A DNA stretch of 29,345 bases, taken from NCBI GenBank assembly GCA_047404195.1, contig JBDOIU010000017.1, positions 1 through 29,345 on the forward strand, read 5' to 3'. This document shows, one piece after another, positions 1-7,796 of this stretch. The notes under the pieces were generated by a model, which had not been told where the DNA came from, did not search any database, and saw only the letters and a program-made list of their open reading frames with translations. The stretch comes from JAJRRL01 sp047404195 (GTDB lineage Bacteria > Pseudomonadota > Gammaproteobacteria > JAJRRL01). The translations under genes were made by a program, and so were the position numbers. Each line of letters opens with the position of its first letter. Within the stretch, counting starts at the first letter, position 1.

Positions 1-2
1 GG

Positions 3-137
3 TCAATTATTTTGCGCTACACAGATTTCCTGAAGGTAGGTAAAATTCCCAAAGAAGCAGCTGCTCAACTGAGCAGTTTGTCACTGCTATCTGCTCAAGA
101 TTCCTCACATCTAGATACGACGCCTGCAACTACTTAA
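3..137 (+). CDS. 3' end of a BspA-LRR-type protein gene (truncated by window edge)
   Basis: An open frame enters from the left edge and stops at TAA 135-137, giving 44 C-terminal residues. These align with the C-terminus of the next gene (456-1475). Both carry IILRY, an aromatic residue two or three positions on, then a Glu/Ala-Gln stretch, a Ser-Leu-Leu block and an Asp/Pro/Ala-rich end. I infer that this is the tail of a paralogue in tandem with it. The repeat domain would lie outside the window. No start can be assigned. Confidence 0.6.
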   Translation, partial: SIILRYTDFLKVGKIPKEAAAQLSSLSLLSAQDSSHLDTTPATT

Positions 138-455
138 AAATTGATAGAGCTGAGCGCTAAATTGATCTTTCACATCAGTTTTTGTCGATTAATGAGGCTT
201 TCTGTTGTTTTGAATAGATCAGTATGGAGCATTGCCATCGCTGATGGAAGGGGTTGAGAACCATCTAGGATGACAGTCGGTGATGTAGGTCATTAATTTG
301 TATGCGTATTTAGATTGATTGTTTTGTGTGTGTCTCATATTGCATTTTCAATTCTGTTGTGTATCTTAGTAGTAGCATGAGGGCCTTTGGTTGTGTATAT
401 TATGTGTGCTATGGGTTTGTGGTGGTTTTACTCATTATAGGAGAAGCTTATTATT
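138..455. other. 318-bp gap between two LRR paralogues
   Basis: No open frame of protein-like composition was seen on either strand. The right half is T/G-rich and should hold the promoter of the downstream LRR gene, but I found no pair of -35/-10 boxes good enough to call. The only clear element is the AGGAG at 439-443. Confidence 0.5.
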
Positions 456-1475
456 ATGAAGCTTGAAATAACAAAATGTCAGAAAAAAGAAGCGACAAAT
501 TTCTATACGATTTCATTATCGAATGGTCAAAGAATAGATGTTTTTTGCGATGGTGGTGTGCTTGATTTGTCTGATGGGCAGTTTAAAGAAGTCAATAGCA
601 TTGGGGGGCTAGCTTTTTACAAATGCGCAGAATTAACTTCAATTAATTTGCCTCCAGGGCTGCAAAGTATAGGTGATCAAGCTTTTCAAGAGTGCACAAG
701 CTTACAGTCAATTAATTTTCCTCCAGCGCTGCAAAGTATAGGTTATGGCGCTTTTTGTCAGTGCACAGGTCTAATATCAATTGATTTTCCTGTTGGGCTA
801 CAAAGCATAGGTAAGTGTGCTTTTTATCGTTACACAGGTCTAATATCAATTAGTTTTCCTGTGGGTCTACAAAGCATAGGTAGGTTGGCTTTTTCTCATT
901 GCGCAAGTTTAGAGTCAATTAATTTTCCTCCAGCGCTGCAAAGCATTGAGGTAAAAGCTTTTTCTGATTGCACAAGTTTAACATCAATTCATCTTCCTGT
1001 AGAGGTAAAAATTGTTGGTCATGCGGGTGTCTTTGATGGCTGCACCAAACTCAGGAGAATGATAGCCAGTCTTGAGCAGCAGAATGCTGTGATAAAATCG
1101 ATGGGCATATCTGCTATAGAGGCCAAGGAAATTGAACGCTATACACCAGACCAGTGGCATGAGAGGTTGCGTGTACTCAATCTACGAAGACAGTGGGCGC
1201 GTGTTATCCTACGTTGTGGTAATAACAATCAAGATAGCCTAAACTCTCTTTGCCATTCTGGTAGCGGCCGAACACCTCAAGATCAATTAAGAGATTTTTT
1301 TGCTGTTTATGCCGGTCTACGCCAATTCATAGGACGAATTATTCTGCGGTATGCAAATTTTAGCAACATGGATGGTTTGCTGGAAGAGAATCCGGCTCAG
1401 GTGAGTGATCAATCACTGCTAACACCTAACAACCCCGAACATCCTGATGCCGCACCTGCGTGCCGTCTCACATGA
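456..1475 (+). CDS. BspA-type leucine-rich-repeat protein
   Basis: This 339-aa protein has a short N-terminal region, then six LRR_5 (BspA/Treponema pallidum type) units with an exact 23-residue period starting at Leu60, 83, 106, 129, 152 and 175. The unit pattern is LxSIxxPxxLQSIGxxAFxxC. A less regular unit precedes them (about 35-59). Residues 206-339 form a separate, probably helical, C-terminal domain. There is no signal peptide or membrane segment. AGGAG at 439-443 precedes the ATG with a long 12-nt spacing. LRR_5 proteins bind other proteins and are common in host-associated microbes and protists; a role in host interaction is inference. The C-terminal domain is shared with the truncated upstream paralogue, so this is a small tandem family. 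Confidence 0.8.
   Translation: MKLEITKCQKKEATNFYTISLSNGQRIDVFCDGGVLDLSDGQFKEVNSIGGLAFYKCAELTSINLPPGLQSIGDQAFQECTSLQSINFPPALQSIGYGAFCQCTGLISIDFPVGLQSIGKCAFYRYTGLISISFPVGLQSIGRLAFSHCASLESINFPPALQSIEVKAFSDCTSLTSIHLPVEVKIVGHAGVFDGCTKLRRMIASLEQQNAVIKSMGISAIEAKEIERYTPDQWHERLRVLNLRRQWARVILRCGNNNQDSLNSLCHSGSGRTPQDQLRDFFAVYAGLRQFIGRIILRYANFSNMDGLLEENPAQVSDQSLLTPNNPEHPDAAPACRLT
633..1046 (+). repeat. Six in-frame 69-bp LRR-coding tandem repeats
   Basis: Six consecutive 69-bp units encode the 23-aa leucine-rich repeats at residues 60-197. Some units are close at the DNA level, for example around 715-750 and 913-950, which share a long stretch encoding SINFPPALQSI. This suggests recent unit duplication or gene conversion, with scope for copy-number change by slippage or recombination. 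Confidence 0.75.
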
Positions 1476-1573
1476 TGACCATCTTAATGTCGCATGTTCT
1501 TACTTTATAGCTTATTGTTTGTGTTTGATACACAGATTTCAGAAGAAGTATTGAGAGAAGTGCGGGTGCTTTG

Positions 1574-2626
1574 TTATGATTGGTGTCCCAATGCGGTCAT
1601 TGCCTTTGAGAGCAGCCTGGATATTCCTTTTTTTTTGAGCTCATCTATCGGTATCCATTGCCATGGTTTCTTACAGCGATATTTTTTGTCACAGTGTAGA
1701 ACACTGACTTTGGTCATGATATCAAGATGTGTTAATACATGTTTAAATTGTTTCACTGCCTTGATACAGTTTTCTTTATCTGATAATGCTGATGATAGTG
1801 CGCTTAAACATTCTGCAGGTTGGCATTGTTCATTGAGTTCTGGTGGGTGCCATAAGCCGCCCCAGAGTCCATCATTATCGCGCTTGCGAAGGCAAATGGC
1901 GTCTTCAGTCATGACGCAAAGGAGATGATGGTATTGCTTCTTGCGTTGAATGCGTTTTCTTTTGAGTGGTCTTTGTAGTACGGTTTCATTATGATAAGCT
2001 TGGCAAGATTGTTGTAGTGGGCACGCAATACAGTTTGGTTTGCTGCGTGTGCAGCAGGTTGCACCCAGGTCCATCATGGCTTGATTAAAATTTGCTGCGT
2101 GTAATTTCGGTGTGTTCTTTTCCGCAATAGGCCACAGTGTTTGGGTATACTCCTTAGATCCAGGTTGACTGTCTATATCGTAGTATCGACACAATACCCG
2201 CTTCACGTTACCATCTAGAATCGCTTCGGGTTGATTATGTGTGAGTGATAACACTGCCGCTGCGGTACTTCGGCCAACGCCAGGTAATGTTTCTAATGTC
2301 TCTCTATCTTTGGGAAAACGACCACGCCACTCCGTATGGATTTTTTTTGCTGCCTTATGACAATTCCTGGCACGGGCATAGTATCCAAGACCCGACCAGT
2401 GACTGAGCACGTCATCAATGTTGGCGAGCGCTAAAGCTTTAACAGTGGGGAAGCTTTGCATAAACCTTTGAAAATAAGGGATGACTGTGCTGACTTGTGT
2501 TTGTTGTAGCATAATTTCAGAAACATAGACGCGATACGCTGTTTTGGATTTTTGCCAGGGTAAGTCATGGCGGCCGTATTTTTCAAACCAGGGTAGGAGT
2601 TTTTTAGCGATGTCGTATCTAGGCAC
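1574..2626 (-). CDS. mutY: A/G-specific adenine DNA glycosylase MutY
   Basis: MutY removes adenine mispaired with 8-oxoguanine or guanine in base-excision repair. The 350-aa product has the HhH-GPD fold. Catalytic Glu37 lies in VSEIMLQQTQV, the helix-hairpin-helix is LPGVGRSTA (113-121) and catalytic Asp138 lies in ILDGNVKRVL. The four [4Fe-4S] ligands Cys192, Cys199, Cys202 and Cys208 have the C-x6-C-x2-C-x5-C spacing, and all these positions match E. coli numbering. A NUDIX-like C-terminal domain (about 225-345) recognises 8-oxoG. Length is typical. The gene is divergent from trmB, with 109 bp between starts, as in many Gammaproteobacteria where yggX usually follows mutY; no yggX follows here. 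Confidence 0.96.
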   Translation of the reverse strand: MPRYDIAKKLLPWFEKYGRHDLPWQKSKTAYRVYVSEIMLQQTQVSTVIPYFQRFMQSFPTVKALALANIDDVLSHWSGLGYYARARNCHKAAKKIHTEWRGRFPKDRETLETLPGVGRSTAAAVLSLTHNQPEAILDGNVKRVLCRYYDIDSQPGSKEYTQTLWPIAEKNTPKLHAANFNQAMMDLGATCCTRSKPNCIACPLQQSCQAYHNETVLQRPLKRKRIQRKKQYHHLLCVMTEDAICLRKRDNDGLWGGLWHPPELNEQCQPAECLSALSSALSDKENCIKAVKQFKHVLTHLDIMTKVSVLHCDKKYRCKKPWQWIPIDELKKKGISRLLSKAMTALGHQS

Positions 2627-2735
2627 GGGTTACCTCTTTGCTTGGTTGGGCCTTGGCTTTTCTGCCGAAGTAGGCTATGCTAGCGCAGATTTCACATTGA
2701 AGCCAATAGGCAGATATCATTTACTGGGGGAACTG

Positions 2736-3437
2736 ATGGCGGATAAGCAGAATCCATCACCACGGCGGACTATACGCAGCTTTGTTGTACGTTCTGGTCG
2801 TATGACGGTTGCACAAAAAGCAGGTTTTGATCATTTCTCTCGTTATGGTTGTTTGGTTTCAGATAAGCTTGCTGGCTTGAAATCAGCCTTCAGTCATGCA
2901 GATAGACCTCTAGTCTGTGAAATTGGATTTGGCATGGGCAGTGCTTTGCTAGAGCAGGCTCAACGATTTCCAGCTGTCAACTATATCGGTATAGAAGTGC
3001 ATCCACCCGGAGTGGGGCACATTCTGGCAGGCATTCATGCAGCTGGTATCAATAATTTACGTGTTTATCAGCATTGTGCACTGGAGACCATCGCGCAATG
3101 TGTGCAAGATGCATCCCTGGATAAAGTGCAACTGTTTTTTCCCGACCCATGGCCTAAAAAGCGTCACCATAAGCGTCGTATCGTACAGGCAGAGTTAATT
3201 TCACTGTTAGCGCGCAAAGTGAAGCCTGGGGGTATTTGGCATTTAGCAACAGATTGGGCGCCTTATGCTGAGTGGATGCAAGCACATATTGCACAAAATT
3301 CTGCCTGGTCTGCTGTAGCCGTCGATAGCGATGCTACTGCCTACTTATTTGATCGAGGACAAACCCGCTTTGAAGCGCGAGGTCAGCGTTTGGGGCATGA
3401 TATTGTTGATTTATTCTACAAAAGGGCGTCTATTTAG
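2736..3437 (+). CDS. trmB: tRNA (guanine-N7-)-methyltransferase TrmB
   Basis: TrmB makes m7G46 in tRNA using S-adenosylmethionine. The frame is open from 2544, but that part overlaps mutY and lacks family similarity. The ATG at 2736 has a G-run (2726-2730) as Shine-Dalgarno and gives the usual length, 233 aa. The SAM-binding loop is EIGFGMGS (62-69). The family signature FPDPWPKKRHHKRR lies at 135-148 and ATDWAPYAEWM at 171-181. A Thr-Arg-Phe-Glu-x-Arg motif near 210 is also typical. It probably shares a divergent control region with mutY. Confidence 0.95.
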   Translation: MADKQNPSPRRTIRSFVVRSGRMTVAQKAGFDHFSRYGCLVSDKLAGLKSAFSHADRPLVCEIGFGMGSALLEQAQRFPAVNYIGIEVHPPGVGHILAGIHAAGINNLRVYQHCALETIAQCVQDASLDKVQLFFPDPWPKKRHHKRRIVQAELISLLARKVKPGGIWHLATDWAPYAEWMQAHIAQNSAWSAVAVDSDATAYLFDRGQTRFEARGQRLGHDIVDLFYKRASI

Positions 3438-3517
3438 CTCTGGTGCTCTAGACTCTTAGGCGTCTTGTGATATACTCAAACTGTTCATTTTTTCCTTAAC
3501 CGTTTGGAGTTCATTCA

Positions 3518-3937
3518 ATGGAAATATCACTTTTCACAGCGCGTAATCTTATTTATGCCTTAGTTGCTTTTGTTGGTTTGCTGATTGTTTTTAGTGCAGT
3601 GCGTATCATGATGGCTCGTAAGCGCTTGCAAGAGAATAATCGTTCTAGGACAGCGCAGCGCGATCTCTCACGGGCATCAGATGCCGCAGAGCCTAATAAT
3701 CAGTTGTATATTGGTAATTTGCCTTTCTCGGCGCGTGAGGATGATGTTGAAGCTTTCTTTGAGCATTATGGTGAAGTTGAATCGGTTCGCATTATTCGTG
3801 ATCGTCGTAGTCGCCGTTCGAAGGGTTTTGGTTTTGTGACCTATGTTGATACACTGTCTGCTACACAAGCACTTGAGCTGAATCAGGAAGACTTTTGTGG
3901 TCGAGCACTGATTGTTCGATTTGCAAAAAAAAGATAA
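3518..3937 (+). CDS. Membrane-anchored RRM RNA-binding protein
   Basis: This 139-aa protein has one N-terminal transmembrane helix (about residues 9-32), a basic linker (33-60), and a single RNA recognition motif (61-138). RNP2 is LYIGNL (63-68) and RNP1 is KGFGFVTY (102-109), both with the aromatic residues needed for RNA stacking. Single-RRM proteins occur in cyanobacteria and some proteobacteria including Legionellales. A membrane anchor in front of the RRM is unusual and would hold the domain at the inner membrane, with the linker basic side cytoplasmic. GGAG at 3504-3507 precedes the ATG. The RNA target is unknown. Confidence 0.85.
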   Translation: MEISLFTARNLIYALVAFVGLLIVFSAVRIMMARKRLQENNRSRTAQRDLSRASDAAEPNNQLYIGNLPFSAREDDVEAFFEHYGEVESVRIIRDRRSRRSKGFGFVTYVDTLSATQALELNQEDFCGRALIVRFAKKR

Positions 3938-3996
3938 AGATTCACACAGGGCATCTGACTAGTTGATGTCTTGTCTGCTTTGCGCAAGGAAGCATT

Positions 3997-5109
3997 ATGT
4001 GGCGTTTGTTTGGGTCAGTTTTTCTAATGCTGGGTACTTCCATTGGTGCGGCCATGTTGGCATTGCCAGTAGTCACGGCAACACATAGTTTTGCTGTAAC
4101 ATTAACAGTACTCATTACATGCTGGATACTCATGAGTGCCGGTGCTTGGGCATTGATGCAGGTTTGTTTTAAGATGCCCGTTGGCGCAAACCTCATTAGC
4201 ATGAGTGAAAAAACACTCGGACATGCCGTCAAATGTTTAACTTGGATTATCTATCTTCTCTTGCTGTATGCATTGATTTGCGCTTACCTGACCGGTTGCC
4301 GTGATGTGCTTGAATCGGTGCTGTCACTATATGGTTATTCGATTGGCAATCACCTTGCTGCAATTCTAGTGACATTCGTGCTTGGCTTAATTGTCTACAA
4401 AGGCATTGCATCAGTCGATTGGCTTAATCGATTGCTCATGTCTGCAAAATTATTGTCGTGCCTGGCCGTTCTGTTATTTATCATGCCACATGCGCAGTGG
4501 CAGCACTTGTCTGGCGGGTTATCTGCTACGCCAACAACATCGACAATCATGGTGGTGATTACGGCTTTCGGTTTTGCGATTATTGTGCCAAGCTTGTATG
4601 CGTATTTGCAGCAAAATAAGCGCCAAATACGGCTGGCATTATTTTGGGGTTCTTTTATACCATTGTTGCTTTATATTGCTTGGATTGCCGTTGTGCAAGC
4701 TTGTGTGCCTCGGCTTGGTGCCTCTGGTTTGCACGCCATGGCGCATAGTGCGCATACGACTTCGTCATTAATGACAGCGTTGCTGCATATTAGTCATACC
4801 GCGATAATCAAGCGTTTTTCAGTTGTGTTCATAGCGCTGTCCTCATTGACCGGCATCTTGAGTGTGTCAGTTTGCCTGTATGATTTTTTACGGGATGGGT
4901 TGCGGCAGTCGTTTTTTGTACAGCACAAATACGTATTATTGTTACTAATGTATTTGCCGCCATTGCTTATTTTATTGTTGATGCCAGGCTTGTTTGTCAG
5001 TTTATTGACCTTAGCTGGAGCGTTCTGTGTCTATATATTGATCGCATTACCCATCGCGATGTGGTGGAGTATGACACGGGCAAAAATGCCTAGCCAGGTC
5101 TCACAATAG
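3997..5109 (+). CDS. Aromatic amino-acid permease (TyrP/Mtr-type, HAAAP family)
   Basis: A 370-aa polytopic inner-membrane protein with about 11 hydrophobic helices. The N-terminal motif GTSIGAAMLALP (13-24) is the unwound-helix substrate site of the hydroxy/aromatic amino-acid permease family (TyrP, Mtr, TnaB in E. coli). Members are proton symporters for Tyr or Trp, and Legionellales often carry several. Exact substrate cannot be told from sequence. AAGGA about 8 nt before the ATG supports the start. Length is slightly below the E. coli members (about 400 aa). It follows the RRM gene in the same orientation. Confidence 0.85.
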   Translation: MWRLFGSVFLMLGTSIGAAMLALPVVTATHSFAVTLTVLITCWILMSAGAWALMQVCFKMPVGANLISMSEKTLGHAVKCLTWIIYLLLLYALICAYLTGCRDVLESVLSLYGYSIGNHLAAILVTFVLGLIVYKGIASVDWLNRLLMSAKLLSCLAVLLFIMPHAQWQHLSGGLSATPTTSTIMVVITAFGFAIIVPSLYAYLQQNKRQIRLALFWGSFIPLLLYIAWIAVVQACVPRLGASGLHAMAHSAHTTSSLMTALLHISHTAIIKRFSVVFIALSSLTGILSVSVCLYDFLRDGLRQSFFVQHKYVLLLLMYLPPLLILLLMPGLFVSLLTLAGAFCVYILIALPIAMWWSMTRAKMPSQVSQ

Positions 5110-5124
5110 TGAGGCTTCCTTTTT
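5100..5124 (+). terminator. Possible weak terminator after the permease gene
   Basis: CTCAC-AATA-GTGAG (5100-5113) overlaps the stop codon and is followed, six bases on, by five T (5120-5124). The stem is only 5 bp and the T-run is displaced, so it is a weak candidate. Confidence 0.3.
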
Positions 5125-5137
5125 GAGAGAGCATTGA

Positions 5138-5158
5138 TAACAGCTTACTTTGCTGTTA
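5138..5158. repeat. 7-bp inverted repeat upstream of the lepB pair
   Basis: TAACAGC and GCTGTTA (perfect 7-bp arms) flank a 7-nt loop, about 40 bp before the start at 5198. It could be an operator or a 5'-UTR hairpin. There is no T-run, so it is not an intrinsic terminator. Confidence 0.4.
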
Positions 5159-5197
5159 GAGTATTGTTTTGATATTGAGCTGTTTGAGGTGGCCGTT

Positions 5198-5647
5198 ATG
5201 ACTGATTCTGTGGAAGTACCCTTGTCTTTGCGTGCACGCTGGATAGGTGTGATGTTGGCCGTTGGTGCTGGGATATTGGTATCTCTGCTACTGCTTTGGG
5301 TTGCGCCCAGCGCTGAGTACAAGATAAACAAATCATATTTGCCATTGGCGGCATCATCGCATGTTGTTGACTCACAGAATGTCCAGTTTCTGACGCCACG
5401 TATGTTGGTAGGCGCGACTTACACCAAGCTTGGCACAATGAGGTTAACCCTTCACTCACTGGCACAAAACGTTACTAAAGAGCATGCTATAGAGTCTGCT
5501 GCAAAAGCACTCGCAGCGCAGCATGGTGGTAATGCATTACTGATTCACGAGTTTGGTCACACAGGTCAAGTTTCATCGCGCTGGGCGGGATATCGCTTTT
5601 CAGCAGAGCTGGTGTATGTGCCGTTTTTTATGAATTTACATCATTAG
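5198..5647 (+). CDS. Small single-pass membrane protein of unknown function
   Basis: 149 aa when started at the ATG 5198, which has GAGG at 5186-5189. The frame is also open from a TTG at 5150, but that start lacks a good ribosome site. A short basic cytoplasmic N-terminus is followed by one transmembrane helix (about 16-38). The remaining ~110 residues should be periplasmic and include an amphipathic stretch EHAIESAAKALAAQHGGNAL. The pattern of a helix followed by GGNAL/I resembles small RcsF/YbjQ-like alpha-beta domains, but I cannot assign a family. The stop is 12 bp before the lepB GTG, so the two are probably co-transcribed. A role linked to export is only suggested by position. Confidence 0.7.
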   Translation: MTDSVEVPLSLRARWIGVMLAVGAGILVSLLLLWVAPSAEYKINKSYLPLAASSHVVDSQNVQFLTPRMLVGATYTKLGTMRLTLHSLAQNVTKEHAIESAAKALAAQHGGNALLIHEFGHTGQVSSRWAGYRFSAELVYVPFFMNLHH

Positions 5648-5659
5648 GGAGATAGGAAA

Positions 5660-6430
5660 GTGATATTTGATTTGTTGAATATTTTAAGTGTTGCGGCTGT
5701 CTTTGTGGGGGTCGTTACATTGGTCGATACGGTTTATACTAAGCGCCTCTTGCGGAAGGATGCTTCAGTCAATTTAGGTGAAAAAAATGGTTTGGTCGAT
5801 TTGTGTAGAGCTATTTTTCCAGTTTTATTGATTGTATTGTTGATTCGAAGTTTTATAGCGCAGCCATTTAGGGTGCCAACAGGTTCTTTAGAGCCGACAG
5901 TGATGCCGGGTGACTTCATTTTAGTAACCCAGTACGACTATGGTTTGCGCACACCAATATGGTATAAGAAAATACTTGCTATAGGCGAGCCAATGCGTGG
6001 CCAGATTGCACTATTTCGTTGGCCAGTGAACCCCAATGTCACTTTTGTGAAGCGTGTTATTGGTGTTCCAGGAGATCGCATCAGCTATGTGAACAAGAAG
6101 CTTACTATCAATGGGCATGCTGCCAGCTATCAATTCGTACAAAAAGCAGAGGATCGGGAGTTTCCTGGGCGGCATGTTGCTGAAAAGGAATATATCGAAT
6201 CTATCCCAGGTATAGCTGCGCATCATATTTGGAATCAAGTGGGGATGCCAGCTACTGATTTTCATGATTTGGTGGTTCCTAAGGGCTATTACTTCATGAT
6301 GGGTGACAACCGTGATGGCAGTGATGATAGCCGATCTTGGGGCTTTGTCAGTGAGCATGCCTTTATCGGTCGTGCGCGTTATGTCCTGCTTAATTTTAGC
6401 AAGATGTCACGTTATGGAGCGCGCTTGTAG
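5660..6430 (+). CDS. lepB: Signal peptidase I
   Basis: LepB cleaves Sec and Tat signal peptides at the periplasmic face of the inner membrane. The 256-aa protein has two N-terminal transmembrane segments (about 2-22 and 52-68). The nucleophile Ser76 is in RVPTGSLEPT and the general-base Lys131 in FVKRVIGVPGD. Box E, MGDNRDGSDDSR, begins at residue 214. The Met usually following the nucleophile is Leu here. The start is GTG with AGGGAG at 5646-5651. Most gammaproteobacteria place lepB between lepA and rnc-era; here it follows an unknown membrane gene and converges on der with only 10 bp between stops. Confidence 0.95.
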   Translation: MIFDLLNILSVAAVFVGVVTLVDTVYTKRLLRKDASVNLGEKNGLVDLCRAIFPVLLIVLLIRSFIAQPFRVPTGSLEPTVMPGDFILVTQYDYGLRTPIWYKKILAIGEPMRGQIALFRWPVNPNVTFVKRVIGVPGDRISYVNKKLTINGHAASYQFVQKAEDREFPGRHVAEKEYIESIPGIAAHHIWNQVGMPATDFHDLVVPKGYYFMMGDNRDGSDDSRSWGFVSEHAFIGRARYVLLNFSKMSRYGARL

Positions 6431-6440
6431 TGATACAGTG

Positions 6441-7796
6441 CTATGGTACTTGTTTTTTTTCAGTATAGGGGTTGTCGTCTGTCTTAAACCGAAGCAGTAG
6501 TGGTACCCCCACAATGTTACAAGCTTTACGAAAGTAATTAACCAGGTAGCGTTGGTAGCTACCCGGGATGTTCTGTGTCTGTTTGCCGTGAATAATAATG
6601 ATCAGAGGGTGTTGGCCACCGAGGTGTGCGTAGCGCAGCTTAATGCGTCGACCACTGACTAGCGGCGGTTGGTGATCACACAACGCTTGATTGAGAATAT
6701 CTGTCAGCATGCTGGTGGAAAATGGTTGGTATATGCTTCGATATGCTTCTTTGATGGCGTGAAATAGATTGCCCACGCCTGTGCCATGTAGTGCAGAGAT
6801 GGTATAACGACGTGCAAAGTCAGCAAATTCTAAGCGTCTATCAATATTGGCTTTAGTCTGTTCCCTTTCGTGCTCAGACAGTCCATCCCATTTGTTAAAT
6901 GCAAATACGAGGCCACGACCACGCTTTAAGACCAAGCCAATCAGTCGGCAGTCTTGGTCTGTGATTCTTTCACGGGCGTCCATCACCATGATAATGACAT
7001 CAGCGCGATCGATGGCCAGTAATGTTTTGCCGATAGAATCTTTTTCAACCGACATTTGTATTTTGGTTCTGCGGCGCACACCGGCGGTGTCAATCAATGT
7101 GTATTGGGTTTCGTGATGTGTGAAAGGCACATCAATGGCGTCACGTGTCGTGCCAGGTATATCGCTTACCACAACGCGTTCATCACCGAGTAAAGCGTTG
7201 GTGAGTGTTGATTTACCAACATTGGGTCGGCCAATGAGGGCGACTGTGATTGCCTTGTCCGCTTGTTCTGATTCTGGTTGTGATTCAGACTGCTCAGGGG
7301 CTAGCCCCAGTGTGTCGTTGATGAGATCCTTTAAGCCACGTTGGCGTTTGGCTGAAATGCCGCAGACTGAGGCGAATGCCAGTGCGTAAAAGTCGCTACA
7401 GGCTGCGCTCAAGTCTTCGTGATCCGCTTTGTTGACGATGATGGTGACTTTATCGCGATGTTGTTGCAGCGCTTTGGCAATGACAGTATCGCCTTGGGTA
7501 ACGCCAACATCGTGATCAACAATAAAAAAGATATGATCTGATTCTTGCATAGCCTGCGCGGCTTGTGCTTCTAGTGGTGCTTCAATAGCCGACTCGTGGG
7601 TGGCTTCTGCAATACCGCCTGTGTCAATGAGCCAGTAGGGCTGATTGCCTACTTTTCCAATGCCGTACTGTCGATCACGTGTGAGTCCAGGAAAGTCATC
7701 AACAATAGCGGCACGCGATTTAGTGAGTGCATTGAAGAGTGTAGATTTACCAACGTTGGGCCGTCCAACCAGTGCGATGATGGGTAGTGCTCTCAT
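6441..7796 (-). CDS. der: Ribosome-assembly GTPase Der (EngA)
   Basis: Der has two tandem GTPase domains and helps assemble the 50S subunit. In the 451-aa product the first P-loop is GRPNVGKST (11-19), with DTGG near 58 and NKAD at 122-125. The second P-loop GRPNVGKST is at 189-197, with DTAGVRRR near 236 and NKWD at 291-294. A KH-like domain occupies about 350-440. The linker (about 168-180) is acidic with a repeated Ser-Gln-Pro-Glu-Ser pattern. The ATG overlaps the stop of the upstream MFS gene by four bases (ATGA), implying translational coupling. Many gammaproteobacteria have bamB at this place instead. Confidence 0.96.
   Translation of the reverse strand: MRALPIIALVGRPNVGKSTLFNALTKSRAAIVDDFPGLTRDRQYGIGKVGNQPYWLIDTGGIAEATHESAIEAPLEAQAAQAMQESDHIFFIVDHDVGVTQGDTVIAKALQQHRDKVTIIVNKADHEDLSAACSDFYALAFASVCGISAKRQRGLKDLINDTLGLAPEQSESQPESEQADKAITVALIGRPNVGKSTLTNALLGDERVVVSDIPGTTRDAIDVPFTHHETQYTLIDTAGVRRRTKIQMSVEKDSIGKTLLAIDRADVIIMVMDARERITDQDCRLIGLVLKRGRGLVFAFNKWDGLSEHEREQTKANIDRRLEFADFARRYTISALHGTGVGNLFHAIKEAYRSIYQPFSTSMLTDILNQALCDHQPPLVSGRRIKLRYAHLGGQHPLIIIIHGKQTQNIPGSYQRYLVNYFRKACNIVGVPLLLRFKTDDNPYTEKKQVP

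Noticed and set aside
1494..1928. 144-aa plus-strand open frame
   Set aside because: It lies mostly antisense to mutY, whose protein has every catalytic residue in place; the plus frame has no family resemblance.
2544..2735. N-terminal extension of the trmB frame
   Set aside because: It overlaps the mutY start, lacks TrmB similarity, and the ATG at 2736 has a better ribosome site and gives the normal length.
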